Origin: Lachnospiraceae bacterium
Lineage (GTDB): Bacteria; Bacillota; Clostridia; Lachnospirales; Lachnospiraceae
DNA length: 10,695 nucleotides
Direction: 5' to 3'
NCBI GenBank assembly: GCA_017446125.1
Contig: JAFSRL010000047.1
Coordinates: 1 to 10,695, forward strand
Part shown: positions 1-7,224 of the stretch, in pieces
How the letters are laid out: every line of letters begins with the position of its first letter
Numbering within the stretch: the first letter of the stretch is position 1
Program-made: the position numbers and the translations under genes
Notes under the pieces: model-generated
The model's database searches: none
What the model saw: the letters and a program-made list of their open reading frames with translations, nothing else
Told to the model about the DNA's origin: nothing

Positions 1-17
1 ACAACCCCATTATTTAG

Positions 18-55
18 TGTTATTCTTGTATATGTGCCTGAACATTTGTTATTCT
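18..55 (+). promoter_or_regulatory. Direct repeat and weak promoter candidate upstream of the SorC regulator
   Basis: The 9-mer TGTTATTCT occurs twice, at 18-26 and 47-55, with starts 29 bases apart. The second copy reads as an extended -10 (TG-T-TATTCT) with a poor -35 (TTGTAT at 26-31) about 18 bases upstream, which would put the transcription start near 62, ahead of the Shine-Dalgarno at 78-84. Between the copies lies the short palindrome AACA-TT-TGTT (41-50). SorC repressors commonly regulate their own gene, so this stretch could hold promoter and operator. The hexamers are weak matches, so this is a candidate only. Confidence 0.3.
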
Positions 56-89
56 GATATACATTTGCGTTGATTGTGGAGGTGTTTGG

Positions 90-1028
90 ATGGCGCAGGA
101 ACAACAGGGTTTGCACCTGAATTATGAAGAAGCCTTAATGGCGCGTGCGGCCTGGTATTACTACTATGGAAATCTGACGCAGAACCAGATTTCCGAACGG
201 TTGGGCTTAACAAGAATGCGTGTGATGCGCCTTCTGGATAAGGCGCGCGTAAGCGGGATGGTGCAATTCCGTATTCGCTCGGGCGATGAACGCCGCATGG
301 AATTGGAACAGAACCTGATGACCAAATATGATTTACAGGATTGTTTTCTGGTTCCCGCACCGCTTGATAAAAACGACATCAATGACAACGTTGCACGCGC
401 GGCATCCATGTATATCAGCAACCGGATTCCGGAAGACGCATTCATTAATATCGGATACGGCGATACGGCAGGACGTGTCCTTAACCACCTTGCCCGCAGC
501 TCCGAAGGGACCATCTCCTGCGTGTCCTTAACGGGCGGCGTCAGCTATTATCTGCCCAACGCTTCTTCGGGGTTTTTCAATTCCAAGTTATATCTGATTC
601 CCGCGCCTTTAATCGCCTCTTCGGAGGAAATGGCGGCAGCCATCAATACGGAACAGTCCGTACGCGAGATTGAGCAGCTCATCCCCCTCTCCGTGATGAC
701 GGTTATCGGCATCGGCGCGTTGTTGGAGGACGCAACCATCTTACGCTCCGGCGCACTCTCCAGCGGTGATTTCCTGTTTTTAAAACGAAACGGTGCCATC
801 GGGGATATCTTAAGTCATTTCCTGGATGCGGACGGAAAAGAACTGGAAAGTCCGCTTGAGCGTCGCGTGATTTCCCCTTCGCTCACCACAATCGCCGCCT
901 TGCAGAATGTCATCGGTGTGGCTGCCGGCCCTTCGAAGGTTGCCGCCATCACGGCTGTACTGCGCGGGCACTATCTGAATATACTGATAACGGACGAAGA
1001 CACCGCAGAGGCATTATTAAATGATTGA
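90..1028 (+). CDS. lsrR: SorC-family transcriptional regulator, LsrR-like
   Basis: This 312-residue protein has the SorC/DeoR-type architecture: an N-terminal helix-turn-helix (about residues 28-56, containing T-Q-N-Q-I-S-E-R-L-G-L-T-R) and a C-terminal sugar-phosphate-binding domain (about 65-310). It resembles E. coli LsrR, as I remember that sequence, along its length: an A-R-x-A-W-x-Y-Y start, I-P-A-P-L-x-A-S-S, G-A-[IV]-G-D-I-L and the ending I-T-D-E-D-T-A. D239 and K283 line up with the LsrR Asp and Lys that I recall contacting phospho-AI-2. The start is fixed by GGAGGTG at 78-84. The kinase gene follows at once, so the pair mirrors the lsrR/lsrK pairing of enterobacteria, although there the two genes sit apart from a divergent transporter operon. 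The expected role is a repressor released by a phosphorylated ligand. Family is certain; the exact ligand is inferred. Confidence 0.85.
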   Translation: MAQEQQGLHLNYEEALMARAAWYYYYGNLTQNQISERLGLTRMRVMRLLDKARVSGMVQFRIRSGDERRMELEQNLMTKYDLQDCFLVPAPLDKNDINDNVARAASMYISNRIPEDAFINIGYGDTAGRVLNHLARSSEGTISCVSLTGGVSYYLPNASSGFFNSKLYLIPAPLIASSEEMAAAINTEQSVREIEQLIPLSVMTVIGIGALLEDATILRSGALSSGDFLFLKRNGAIGDILSHFLDADGKELESPLERRVISPSLTTIAALQNVIGVAAGPSKVAAITAVLRGHYLNILITDEDTAEALLND

Positions 1029-1070
1029 ATGTTCACCACGCATCCCGAAAGGGCAGAAAGGAAAACAGCC

Positions 1071-2648
1071 ATGACCAAAGACAGACTTCTGGCAATCGAC
1101 GCAGGAACAGGTTCTGTGCGCGCGGTACTGTTTGATTTATCGGGAAAACAGCTCGCCGTCGAACAGGAAGAATGGTCGCATAAAAGCGATCCTCGTTTCC
1201 CCGGCAGCATGGATTTTGACTGGGAACACAACTGGGATTTGGCGCGTGGTTGCGTAAGGCGCGTGCTGGAAAAAACAGGGGAAGACGCAGCGCGTATCGC
1301 AGCCGTATCCACCACCTGTATGCGGGAGGGGATTCTCCTCTATGACAAAGACGGTAAGGAAATCTGGGCCTGCGCCAATGTCGACTCACGCGCGGGCGAC
1401 GAAGTCGCGGAACTGATTCGCAAGGATCCCGCCCTTGAAAAAGAACTGTATGCCCTCAGCGGTGAAGCCTATGCGCTCGGTGCCCTCCCGCGTCTTTTAT
1501 GGGTGAAAAACAAATTGCCGGAAGTTTACGAAAAAACCGCCCGCATCGGCATGTTCAACGACTGGCTGATTTACAAATTAACCGGTGTCATGAAGGTAGA
1601 GCCTTCCAACGGTTCCACGACGGGGATCTTTCAACTTAAAACGCGTGGCTGGGACCCTTCCATCGCTTCACGCCTCGGATTGCGGGATGATATCTTCGGT
1701 GAAACATCTGAATGCGGCGAGGCGGTTGCGGCCGTCAACACACAAGGCGCTGCAGACACCGGACTTTGCGAAGGCACACTTGTCGTCAGCGGCGGCGGCG
1801 ACTGCCAGTGCGGCTGCATCGGTGTCGGTGTGGTCAATCCCATGGAAGCCGCCATCTTCGGCGGCAGCTTCTGGCAATACGAATACAACACCGCCTCTCC
1901 CGATACGGATCCGCTTGCCCGTGTTAGAGTCAACGCGCACGCGGTAAAGGGCGTGTGGCAATACGAAGCACTCGCCTTCAATCCGGGACTTGTGATGCGC
2001 TGGTACCGTGACGCCTTTTGCACGGAAGAAAAGCTGTGTGCGCAAAAAGAAGGCGGCGACGCCTATGACTACATGAATATGGAGGCCGAAAAAATTCCCG
2101 CGGGCTGCTTTGGCATGCAATGCGCTTTTTCGGATGTGATGAACTTTACCTCCTGGCGCCACGCAGCTCCCACGTTCACTAACTTCTCCATTGATCCGGA
2201 TAAGTTTAACCGCTTCACCTTCTATCGCGCCATCATGGAGAATACCGCAATCGTAACAAAGGGACACATGGCGCTTGTGCACGAAGCAACAGGCGGCATG
2301 CCGAAAGAGGTTGTGTTCGCGGGCGGCGCTTCCAAGAGCGACCTCTGGTGCAGGATTCTTGCAAGCGTCTTGGGGATTCCCGTCAGGGTGCCGGAGGTTA
2401 AGGAGGCCACGGCACTTGGCTGCGCCATGCTTGCCGGCTTGGGCGCAGGCATCTATACGGATATCAATGACGCCGTAGACAAATGCGTGCGTTTTTCCAA
2501 AACCTACGAGCCTGATATGGCAGACTTTAAAACCTATTCCGCTTTGTACGAAAACTGGCTGAACGTCTATCGGGCGCAGCTTGGTTTGGCGGACAAAGGA
2601 TGTACAACGTATATGTGGAGTGCACCGGGCGTAAACGTAACCGGATAA
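1071..2648 (+). CDS. lsrK: FGGY-family carbohydrate kinase, autoinducer-2 kinase (LsrK) type
   Basis: This 525-residue FGGY kinase is close to the length of E. coli LsrK (about 530). The N-terminal phosphate-binding motif D10-A-G-T-G-S is followed by M-R-E-G-I-L-L-Y and W-A-C-A-N-V-D-x-R-A. The catalytic-loop motif G-G-G-D places Asp at 244, and the adenosine motif is A417-G-G-A-S-K. Several stretches match LsrK from memory rather than glycerol or xylulose kinases: M-R-W-[YF]-R-D-A-F-C-x-E-E-K-L, H-A-A-P-[ST]-F, V-K-E-A-T-A-L-G-C-A and the C-terminal Q-L-G-L-x-D-x-G. LsrK phosphorylates DPD/AI-2 in the cytoplasm and so traps it. I chose 1071 because AGAAAGGA (1055-1062) precedes it at good spacing. 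An in-frame ATG at 1029 directly after the regulator stop has no well-placed ribosome site and adds 14 residues. Subfamily is confident; the physiological substrate is inferred. Confidence 0.85.
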   Translation: MTKDRLLAIDAGTGSVRAVLFDLSGKQLAVEQEEWSHKSDPRFPGSMDFDWEHNWDLARGCVRRVLEKTGEDAARIAAVSTTCMREGILLYDKDGKEIWACANVDSRAGDEVAELIRKDPALEKELYALSGEAYALGALPRLLWVKNKLPEVYEKTARIGMFNDWLIYKLTGVMKVEPSNGSTTGIFQLKTRGWDPSIASRLGLRDDIFGETSECGEAVAAVNTQGAADTGLCEGTLVVSGGGDCQCGCIGVGVVNPMEAAIFGGSFWQYEYNTASPDTDPLARVRVNAHAVKGVWQYEALAFNPGLVMRWYRDAFCTEEKLCAQKEGGDAYDYMNMEAEKIPAGCFGMQCAFSDVMNFTSWRHAAPTFTNFSIDPDKFNRFTFYRAIMENTAIVTKGHMALVHEATGGMPKEVVFAGGASKSDLWCRILASVLGIPVRVPEVKEATALGCAMLAGLGAGIYTDINDAVDKCVRFSKTYEPDMADFKTYSALYENWLNVYRAQLGLADKGCTTYMWSAPGVNVTG

Positions 2649-2669
2649 TCGGCAGGAAGGAGCTCTTTC

Positions 2670-3026
2670 ATGTTTGTTGTGAACGAAAATGATTATGAAT
2701 ACCGTTTCGGAGAAAACGGTCCTAAGTACCTGATGAAAGGCCCCCGCATGAACTTTGCGCTCGTGCAGTTTATGCCGGGCAATGATTTTCCTGCGCATTA
2801 TCACAATGTCATGGAAGAGAATTTTTATGTTCTTGAAGGTGAAATCGACATCGTTGTTGACGGTGAGATTCACCATCTGACCGCAGGACAAATGATTCAT
2901 ATTGAACCGAAAGAAGTGCACTATTGCATCAACCGTTCCGATAAACCCATAAAAATGGTTTCGACGCTGGCGCCGTTCACCGAAACCGATAAGGTGGTTG
3001 TGGACGATTATGTGAATCCGTTTTAA
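2670..3026 (+). CDS. Small single-domain cupin protein
   Basis: This 118-residue protein is one cupin barrel. Cupin motif 1 is G37-x5-H43-x-H45-x4-E50-x6-G57, matching the consensus. Motif 2 is G73-x5-E79-x4-H84-x3-N88, with Glu where Pro is usual. H43, H45, E50 (or E49) and H84 are the expected metal ligands, so a metal-binding isomerase, dioxygenase or epimerase activity is plausible, though small cupins may also only bind sugars. AAGGAG at 2657-2662 sets the start. It lies 21 bases after the kinase stop and probably shares its transcript. In enterobacterial lsr operons the phosphorylated signal is processed by LsrG, which is not a cupin, and LsrF; neither is present here. A role in acting on the kinase product follows from position only. 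Confidence 0.8.
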   Translation: MFVVNENDYEYRFGENGPKYLMKGPRMNFALVQFMPGNDFPAHYHNVMEENFYVLEGEIDIVVDGEIHHLTAGQMIHIEPKEVHYCINRSDKPIKMVSTLAPFTETDKVVVDDYVNPF

Positions 3027-3089
3027 ACAGATGGTTTGTTATTTCGTTCTTGGATAGTCGTTTTTTCGTTTCTTTCTTTGTTGTAAAAA

Positions 3090-3118
3090 TTGACAATATA
3101 CACAATGAAGACTACAAT
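3090..3118 (+). promoter_or_regulatory. Sigma-A promoter of the BMP transporter operon
   Basis: TTGACA (3090-3095) and TACAAT (3113-3118) are separated by exactly 17 bases, a near-perfect housekeeping promoter. The start of transcription would be near 3125, giving a leader of about 45 bases before the lipoprotein gene. I see no clear terminator after the cupin gene: there is a T-rich run at 3061-3080 but no stem before it. The operon may therefore also receive readthrough from the regulator, kinase and cupin genes. Confidence 0.85.
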
Positions 3119-3126
3119 AATATGGT

Positions 3127-3137
3127 AACAATTTGTT
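3127..3137 (+). promoter_or_regulatory. Candidate repressor operator at the transporter promoter
   Basis: AACAA-T-TTGTT is a perfect 11-base palindrome starting about 9 bases after the -10 box, overlapping the predicted transcription start. That is a classic position for a repressor. A similar AACA-TT-TGTT lies upstream of the LsrR-like gene (41-50). Flanks add partial matches to a TGAACA/TGTTCA half-site: TGAACA at 39-44 on one, TGTTCA at 3134-3139 on the other. The spacing differs by one base and the sequence is AT-rich, so assignment to the SorC regulator is a hypothesis. Confidence 0.4.
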
Positions 3138-3170
3138 CATTTCTTATACATATTTTATGGAGGAAACATT

Positions 3171-4361
3171 ATGAGAAAGAAACTTGCACTCATGCTCGCA
3201 CTTGTGATGGCAGTCTCCCTGACCGCTTGCGGCGGTGGCGGCTCCACGCCGGCTCCTGCGGAACCCGCTGCGGAAGAGGAAGCTGCGGAAGAGACCGCGG
3301 AGGAAGCCACGGAGCAGGAAGCGGCAACCGACGCTGAGGCCTCAGGCGCCTACAATGTTATGTACCTGATCAACGGTAACTTAGGCGACAAGTCCTTCTT
3401 CGATTCTGCGAAGGCAGGTCTTGACGAGCTTGAAGCGGCAGGCCGCATCCACTTAGAGTTCATCGAGATGGGTGGCACGGACGCGGACCAGCCCAAGTGG
3501 CAGGCAACCTTAGATGACGTCTCCGCTTCCGGCGACTATGACCTCATCATCTGCGGCACCTACCAGATGCCTGACTATCTGAAGGCTGTTGCGACCGAGT
3601 ATCCGGATCAGAAGTACCTGATCTTCGACGACAACACCTACGTGGGCGAGAACGATAACGTTGTCAACGTCACCTACAAGCAGAACGACATGGGCTATCT
3701 GGTCGGTGTTTATGCGGCTTGCATGACGACCGACACCTCAATCGAGAACATGAATGAGGACGCGGTTCTGGGATTCGTCGGCGGCGTGGATTCCCCTGTC
3801 ATCAACGACTTCCTCTACGGCTTCATCGAAGGCGCACAGAGCGTGAACCCTGACGTCAAGATCGACACCCGTTATACCAACGACTATGTCGATACCGCGA
3901 TTGCGAAGGAATATGGCGCATCCATGATCAACGACAACAAGTGCGACATCATCTGGGGTGTTGCGGGTAACGCCGGTAACGGCGCAGCCGAAGCGGCTTT
4001 GGATTCCGGCAAGGCATGGTTCATCGGCGTTGACTCCGACCAGGAGCTGACCCTTTCTCCCGACCTTGCGGCAATCACCTTGACCTCCGGTTTGAAGAAC
4101 ATCGGCAATTCCCTCATCTGGATCTTCGACGAGTGGGATGCAGGCAACACCTACTGGGGCACGGAAGTTGTCTTAGGTCTTGAAGAAGGCGGCGTCGGCA
4201 TCGTAACCGACAAGAACTTCGACAAGTATGCATCGGAAGAAACCAAGGCAGCGGTTGCGGCAGCCGAGGAAGGCGTTCGTAGCGGTTCCATCAAGGTTTC
4301 CAGCGCGATCGGCGACACCAGCGGTGCCATCGAGAAGCTGCGCGACGAGGTTCGTCCGTAA
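3171..4361 (+). CDS. BMP-family ABC transporter substrate-binding lipoprotein
   Basis: This 396-residue extracytoplasmic lipoprotein has a signal peptide with lipobox L17-T-A-C20. A low-complexity Glu/Ala linker (about 26-58) tethers it to the membrane, followed by a BMP/PnrA-type binding domain (about 60-395). Family marks are G72-D-K-S-F-F-D-S-A80, the loop G266-N-A-G-N-G271 and G286-V-D-S-D-Q291, equivalent to the nucleoside-contacting region of PnrA. Known BMP proteins such as T. pallidum PnrA and B. subtilis NupN bind purine nucleosides. Here Phe replaces the Asn that follows S-F in PnrA (recalled from memory), and the Gly-rich loop is altered, so the ligand may differ. GGAGGA at 3159-3164 fixes the start. 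Codon use looks strongly biased, as for a highly expressed gene. It is the first gene of the transporter operon and has its own promoter. Confidence 0.93.
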   Translation: MRKKLALMLALVMAVSLTACGGGGSTPAPAEPAAEEEAAEETAEEATEQEAATDAEASGAYNVMYLINGNLGDKSFFDSAKAGLDELEAAGRIHLEFIEMGGTDADQPKWQATLDDVSASGDYDLIICGTYQMPDYLKAVATEYPDQKYLIFDDNTYVGENDNVVNVTYKQNDMGYLVGVYAACMTTDTSIENMNEDAVLGFVGGVDSPVINDFLYGFIEGAQSVNPDVKIDTRYTNDYVDTAIAKEYGASMINDNKCDIIWGVAGNAGNGAAEAALDSGKAWFIGVDSDQELTLSPDLAAITLTSGLKNIGNSLIWIFDEWDAGNTYWGTEVVLGLEEGGVGIVTDKNFDKYASEETKAAVAAAEEGVRSGSIKVSSAIGDTSGAIEKLRDEVRP

Positions 4362-4387
4362 TCTGATCAACCAATCATCTTTTACCT

Positions 4388-4440
4388 ACCTTCCCCTTGA
4401 GGGGAAGGTGGCCCCGAAGGGGTCGGATGAGGTGTTTATA
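4388..4440 (+). repeat. Dispersed palindromic intergenic repeat (two hairpins plus conserved tail)
   Basis: A perfect 9-bp hairpin (ACCTTCCCC / GGGGAAGGT, loop TTGA, 4388-4409) is followed directly by a second hairpin (GGCCCC / GGGGTC with one G-U pair, loop GAA, 4410-4424) and then by GGATGAGGTGTTTATA (4425-4440). I recall elements of this form, with a constant first hairpin, variable second hairpin and GGATGAGGTG tail, scattered between genes in many Clostridia, but I cannot name the family. Here it lies after the binding-protein gene in an otherwise continuous operon. The 16-base tail recurs at 8171-8186. Confidence 0.7.
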
Positions 4441-4469
4441 CAGGAGAGAGTTTCACCGCTCTCTCCTGT
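4440..4469 (+). other. Intergenic stem-loop, probable mRNA stabiliser or attenuator
   Basis: An 11-bp perfect stem (ACAGGAGAGAG / CTCTCTCCTGT) with an 8-base loop is followed by TCTCT and then an A-rich run, not a T run. It therefore does not look like a complete intrinsic terminator. In ABC importer operons, hairpins after the binding-protein gene often protect the upstream mRNA and let the binding protein exceed the membrane parts; that is the likely role here (inference). Confidence 0.6.
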
Positions 4470-4499
4470 TCTCTAAAAAAACAAAAAAAGGGGGTTTCT

Positions 4500-6077
4500 A
4501 TGGCAGACGTTCAGAACAATCCGGATGTTGAATATGTCGTCCAAATGAAAGGCATCGATAAGGTTTACGGGAACGGCGTCGCCGCGAACAAGGGCGTGGA
4601 TTTCAACCTGAAAAAAGGCGAGATTCATGCGCTGATGGGCGAAAACGGCGCAGGGAAATCGACGTTAATGAAGATGCTCTTCGGTCTGGAACAGCCAACC
4701 GCGGGCGAGATTGTCGTCAACGGGGAAACGGTGCAGCTCACTTCTCCGTCCGTCGCAATCGCCAAAGGCATCGGCATGGTGCACCAGCACTTCATGCTTG
4801 TGCCCTCTCTCTCCGTCGCGGAAAACATGGTCTTAGGCATGGTCCCGAAGAAGGGTATGTTCATTGATGAAACGGAGGCGATTCGCATCACGAAGGAATA
4901 CGCGGAGAAATACAATCTCCACGTGGAGCCGACCGCCAGAGTCGCGGACATTCCGGTGGGCATGAAGCAGAAGGTCGAGATTTTAAAGGCGCTGGTACGC
5001 GGCGCGAAGATCTTAATCCTGGACGAGCCCACCGCCGTTTTGACCTCTCAGGAAACGGAAGAACTCTTCCATGAACTCACGAATTTAAAGAAGCAGGACT
5101 ATACCATCGTCTTTATCTCGCACAAGTTAAACGAGATCAAAGAGATCACGGACCGGTTGACCATCATGCGTAATGGCCGCTCGATGGGTGTCTACAACAC
5201 GGCGGACGTTTCAAAGGAAGAAATCTCCCGCCTCATGGTCGGTCGTGACGTCATCCTAAACGTGCAGAAGGATAAGGCGCAGCCCACGGACACCGTCTTA
5301 AAGGTGCGCGACTTAGAGTACGTCAACGAATGGAACAAAAAGATGCTCGACCATGTTTCGTTTGACGTGCGCAAGGGTGAAATCTTAGGGATTGCGGGTG
5401 TCGAGGGCAACGGCCAAAAAGAGCTCGTCGACATGCTCTTTAACTTCAATAAGCCGGATGCGGGCACCGTCACGGTAAACGGAGAAAACATCTTAGGCGT
5501 TTCGCAGCAGCTCATCCGCGAAAAGGGTGTTTCCCTGGTGCCGGAGGACCGCATGCTCTACGGCATAGCGGGCAAGGCATCGATTGAGGAAAACATCTTA
5601 AGCGACCGCAGCACCAAAAAAGAATACAACAACGGTCCCTTCTTTAACCTGAATCAGATTCACGAAGACACGGACCGGTTAATCAAGGACTACACCGTTC
5701 TGTGCAAGTCCCGCAACCAGCAGGTCGGGATGCTCAGTGGCGGTAACATCCAGAAGGTGGTTGTCGCAAGAGAGTTTTCGAACAATCCCGTCCTTATCTT
5801 AGCGGACCAGCCCACCCGCGGCATCGACGTGGGCGCGACGGAGTTCATCCGCAAAAAGTTGGTGGAGCTCTCCCGCAGCGGCATCGCGGTGCTTCTGGTC
5901 TCCGCGGACTTAAACGAGGTCATGGAGCTCTCCGACTCATTGATCGTGATGCACAATGGACACATCACTGCGTATTTTGAAGACACGTCGTCCTTGACGG
6001 ATGCGGAAATGGGGGAATATATGCTGGGTTTGAAGGAACAGACTGCAGAAGAAATCGGGAGGGTGTGCCATGACTAA
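4500..6077 (+). CDS. BMP-type ABC transporter, double-domain ATP-binding protein
   Basis: This 525-residue cytoplasmic protein carries two fused nucleotide-binding domains, as in sugar and nucleoside importers of the RbsA/NupO type. Domain 1 has Walker A G47-E-N-G-A-G-K-S-T55, a degenerate signature V153-G-M-K-Q-K-V-E-I and Walker B with D175-E176-P-T. Domain 2 has the degenerate Walker A G300-V-E-G-N-G-Q-K typical of this class, a full signature L412-S-G-G-N and an altered Walker B A435-D-Q437-P-T-R-G in which Gln replaces the catalytic Glu. One competent and one degenerate ATP site is normal for this family. AGGGGG at 4489-4494 precedes the start. The last 8 bases overlap the first permease gene. 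B. subtilis NupO is a likely homologue, but the substrate cannot be read from this subunit. Confidence 0.95.
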   Translation: MADVQNNPDVEYVVQMKGIDKVYGNGVAANKGVDFNLKKGEIHALMGENGAGKSTLMKMLFGLEQPTAGEIVVNGETVQLTSPSVAIAKGIGMVHQHFMLVPSLSVAENMVLGMVPKKGMFIDETEAIRITKEYAEKYNLHVEPTARVADIPVGMKQKVEILKALVRGAKILILDEPTAVLTSQETEELFHELTNLKKQDYTIVFISHKLNEIKEITDRLTIMRNGRSMGVYNTADVSKEEISRLMVGRDVILNVQKDKAQPTDTVLKVRDLEYVNEWNKKMLDHVSFDVRKGEILGIAGVEGNGQKELVDMLFNFNKPDAGTVTVNGENILGVSQQLIREKGVSLVPEDRMLYGIAGKASIEENILSDRSTKKEYNNGPFFNLNQIHEDTDRLIKDYTVLCKSRNQQVGMLSGGNIQKVVVAREFSNNPVLILADQPTRGIDVGATEFIRKKLVELSRSGIAVLLVSADLNEVMELSDSLIVMHNGHITAYFEDTSSLTDAEMGEYMLGLKEQTAEEIGRVCHD

Positions 6078-7224
6078 AAAACGGGAAATTACTTTTTCTA
6101 TTGTCAGAGGCCTGCTTGCGATTGCTATCGCTTTGATCGTCGCAACCATCCTCATCTTCATTTCATCGGACGGCGCAACCTTTGGCGAAAAAATCTCCGC
6201 TACGGGCGCTGCCTTAAAGCAGTTCCTGATCGGACCCTTGTTCCGTATCGGGAAAAACGGCCTGCAGTTTGAGCCCAAGCGTTTGACGGATGTTCTCGCG
6301 GGCATGATTCCCATTACCTTTACGGGCTTAGGTGTCTGCATCATGTTCAGCGCAAACCAGTTTAACTTAGGTGTGGAAGGCGGTATCATGCTGGGTGCCT
6401 TCGTTTCGGCGCTCGCCGCAATCTATATGCCCCTGCCCACGATTTTGCACGCGGTGGTCGCGGTTCTTTTGGGCGGCGCTGCAGTCGGTGTCATGATGCT
6501 TCTGCCTGCCCTGTTAAAAGTAAAGCTCGGCGTTTCCGAAATGGTTTGCTCGCTGATGTTGAACTACATTGTCATGTACATCATCAAGTATCTGATGAAT
6601 ACCCGCCTTGCGGACAAGAGCAAGGGTCAGATTCAGTCCTATCCGTTCAAGGAGACCGCGCTCATTGCGCCCATTGCGGACACGACGGTGTTTACCAGCT
6701 CCAAGCTCACCTGGGGCTTTGTGATTGCACTGCTTGCGGTCGTAAGCTGCGGGCTGTTCATGTACCGCACGCACTGGGGCTACACAATCCGCATGATCGG
6801 CATCAACCAGGACTTCTCGCTCTACTCCGGCATGAAGGTGGGCGCGGTGATTGTTCTGGCGCAGGTCATCGGCGGCTTCTTATCCGGCATGGGCGGCGGC
6901 ATCGAAATGCTGGGGCGCTACAATACCTTCTCCTGGAGCTCGCTTCCGGGCTACGGCTGGACCGGTATGACGGTTGCGATTCTCGCAGGCAACAATCCGT
7001 GGTTCGTGCCCTTTGCCACCTTCTTCATCGCCTACTTAAACAAGGGCTGCGATATGATGGCAACGTATGCGAACGTTCCCGCACAGCTCATTGATATCGT
7101 GCAGGCGGTTGTGTTCCTCTTCTTCGCAGCGGAACAGTTCCTGTCGAAGTACCGGCAGTCTCTCGTGGTCAAGACCGCAAAGGAAGAGCTTGCGGCACAG
7201 GAAGGAGGTACGGCACATGTCTAA
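6070..7224 (+). CDS. BMP-type ABC transporter permease, first subunit (NupP-like)
   Basis: This 384-residue membrane protein has roughly nine or ten hydrophobic segments, starting with one at about residues 10-32. It shows family motifs of the BPD_transp_2 (branched-chain amino acid/ribose/nucleoside) permeases: F98-N-L-G-V-E-G-G and G154-V-S-E-M-x5-L-N165, the latter probably near the contact with the ATPase. Its length suits the longer of the two permeases in NupNOPQ-type systems. The start overlaps the ATPase stop in ATGACTAA, with GGGAGGG at 6057-6063, so translation is probably coupled. It would pair with the next permease as a heterodimeric channel. Confidence 0.94.
   Translation: MTKKREITFSIVRGLLAIAIALIVATILIFISSDGATFGEKISATGAALKQFLIGPLFRIGKNGLQFEPKRLTDVLAGMIPITFTGLGVCIMFSANQFNLGVEGGIMLGAFVSALAAIYMPLPTILHAVVAVLLGGAAVGVMMLLPALLKVKLGVSEMVCSLMLNYIVMYIIKYLMNTRLADKSKGQIQSYPFKETALIAPIADTTVFTSSKLTWGFVIALLAVVSCGLFMYRTHWGYTIRMIGINQDFSLYSGMKVGAVIVLAQVIGGFLSGMGGGIEMLGRYNTFSWSSLPGYGWTGMTVAILAGNNPWFVPFATFFIAYLNKGCDMMATYANVPAQLIDIVQAVVFLFFAAEQFLSKYRQSLVVKTAKEELAAQEGGTAHV

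Noticed and set aside
1029..1070. Earlier ATG for the kinase, directly after the regulator stop
   Set aside because: The nearest purine-rich motif is too far upstream, while the ATG at 1071 has AGAAAGGA at good spacing and begins the conserved domain.
1668..2921. 417-codon open frame on the minus strand opposite the kinase and cupin genes
   Set aside because: It spans two well-supported genes, has no recognisable family motifs and looks like a codon-bias shadow.
4440..4480. Stem-loop as an intrinsic terminator between the binding-protein and ATPase genes
   Set aside because: The stem is followed by TCTCT and A runs rather than a T tract on either strand, and the ATPase gene has no other obvious promoter.
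7067..7216. Upstream extension of the second permease frame to an earlier ATG
   Set aside because: The added 50 residues are hydrophilic, lie inside the first permease gene and have no ribosome site; the start at 7217 has a strong one and a typical overlap.
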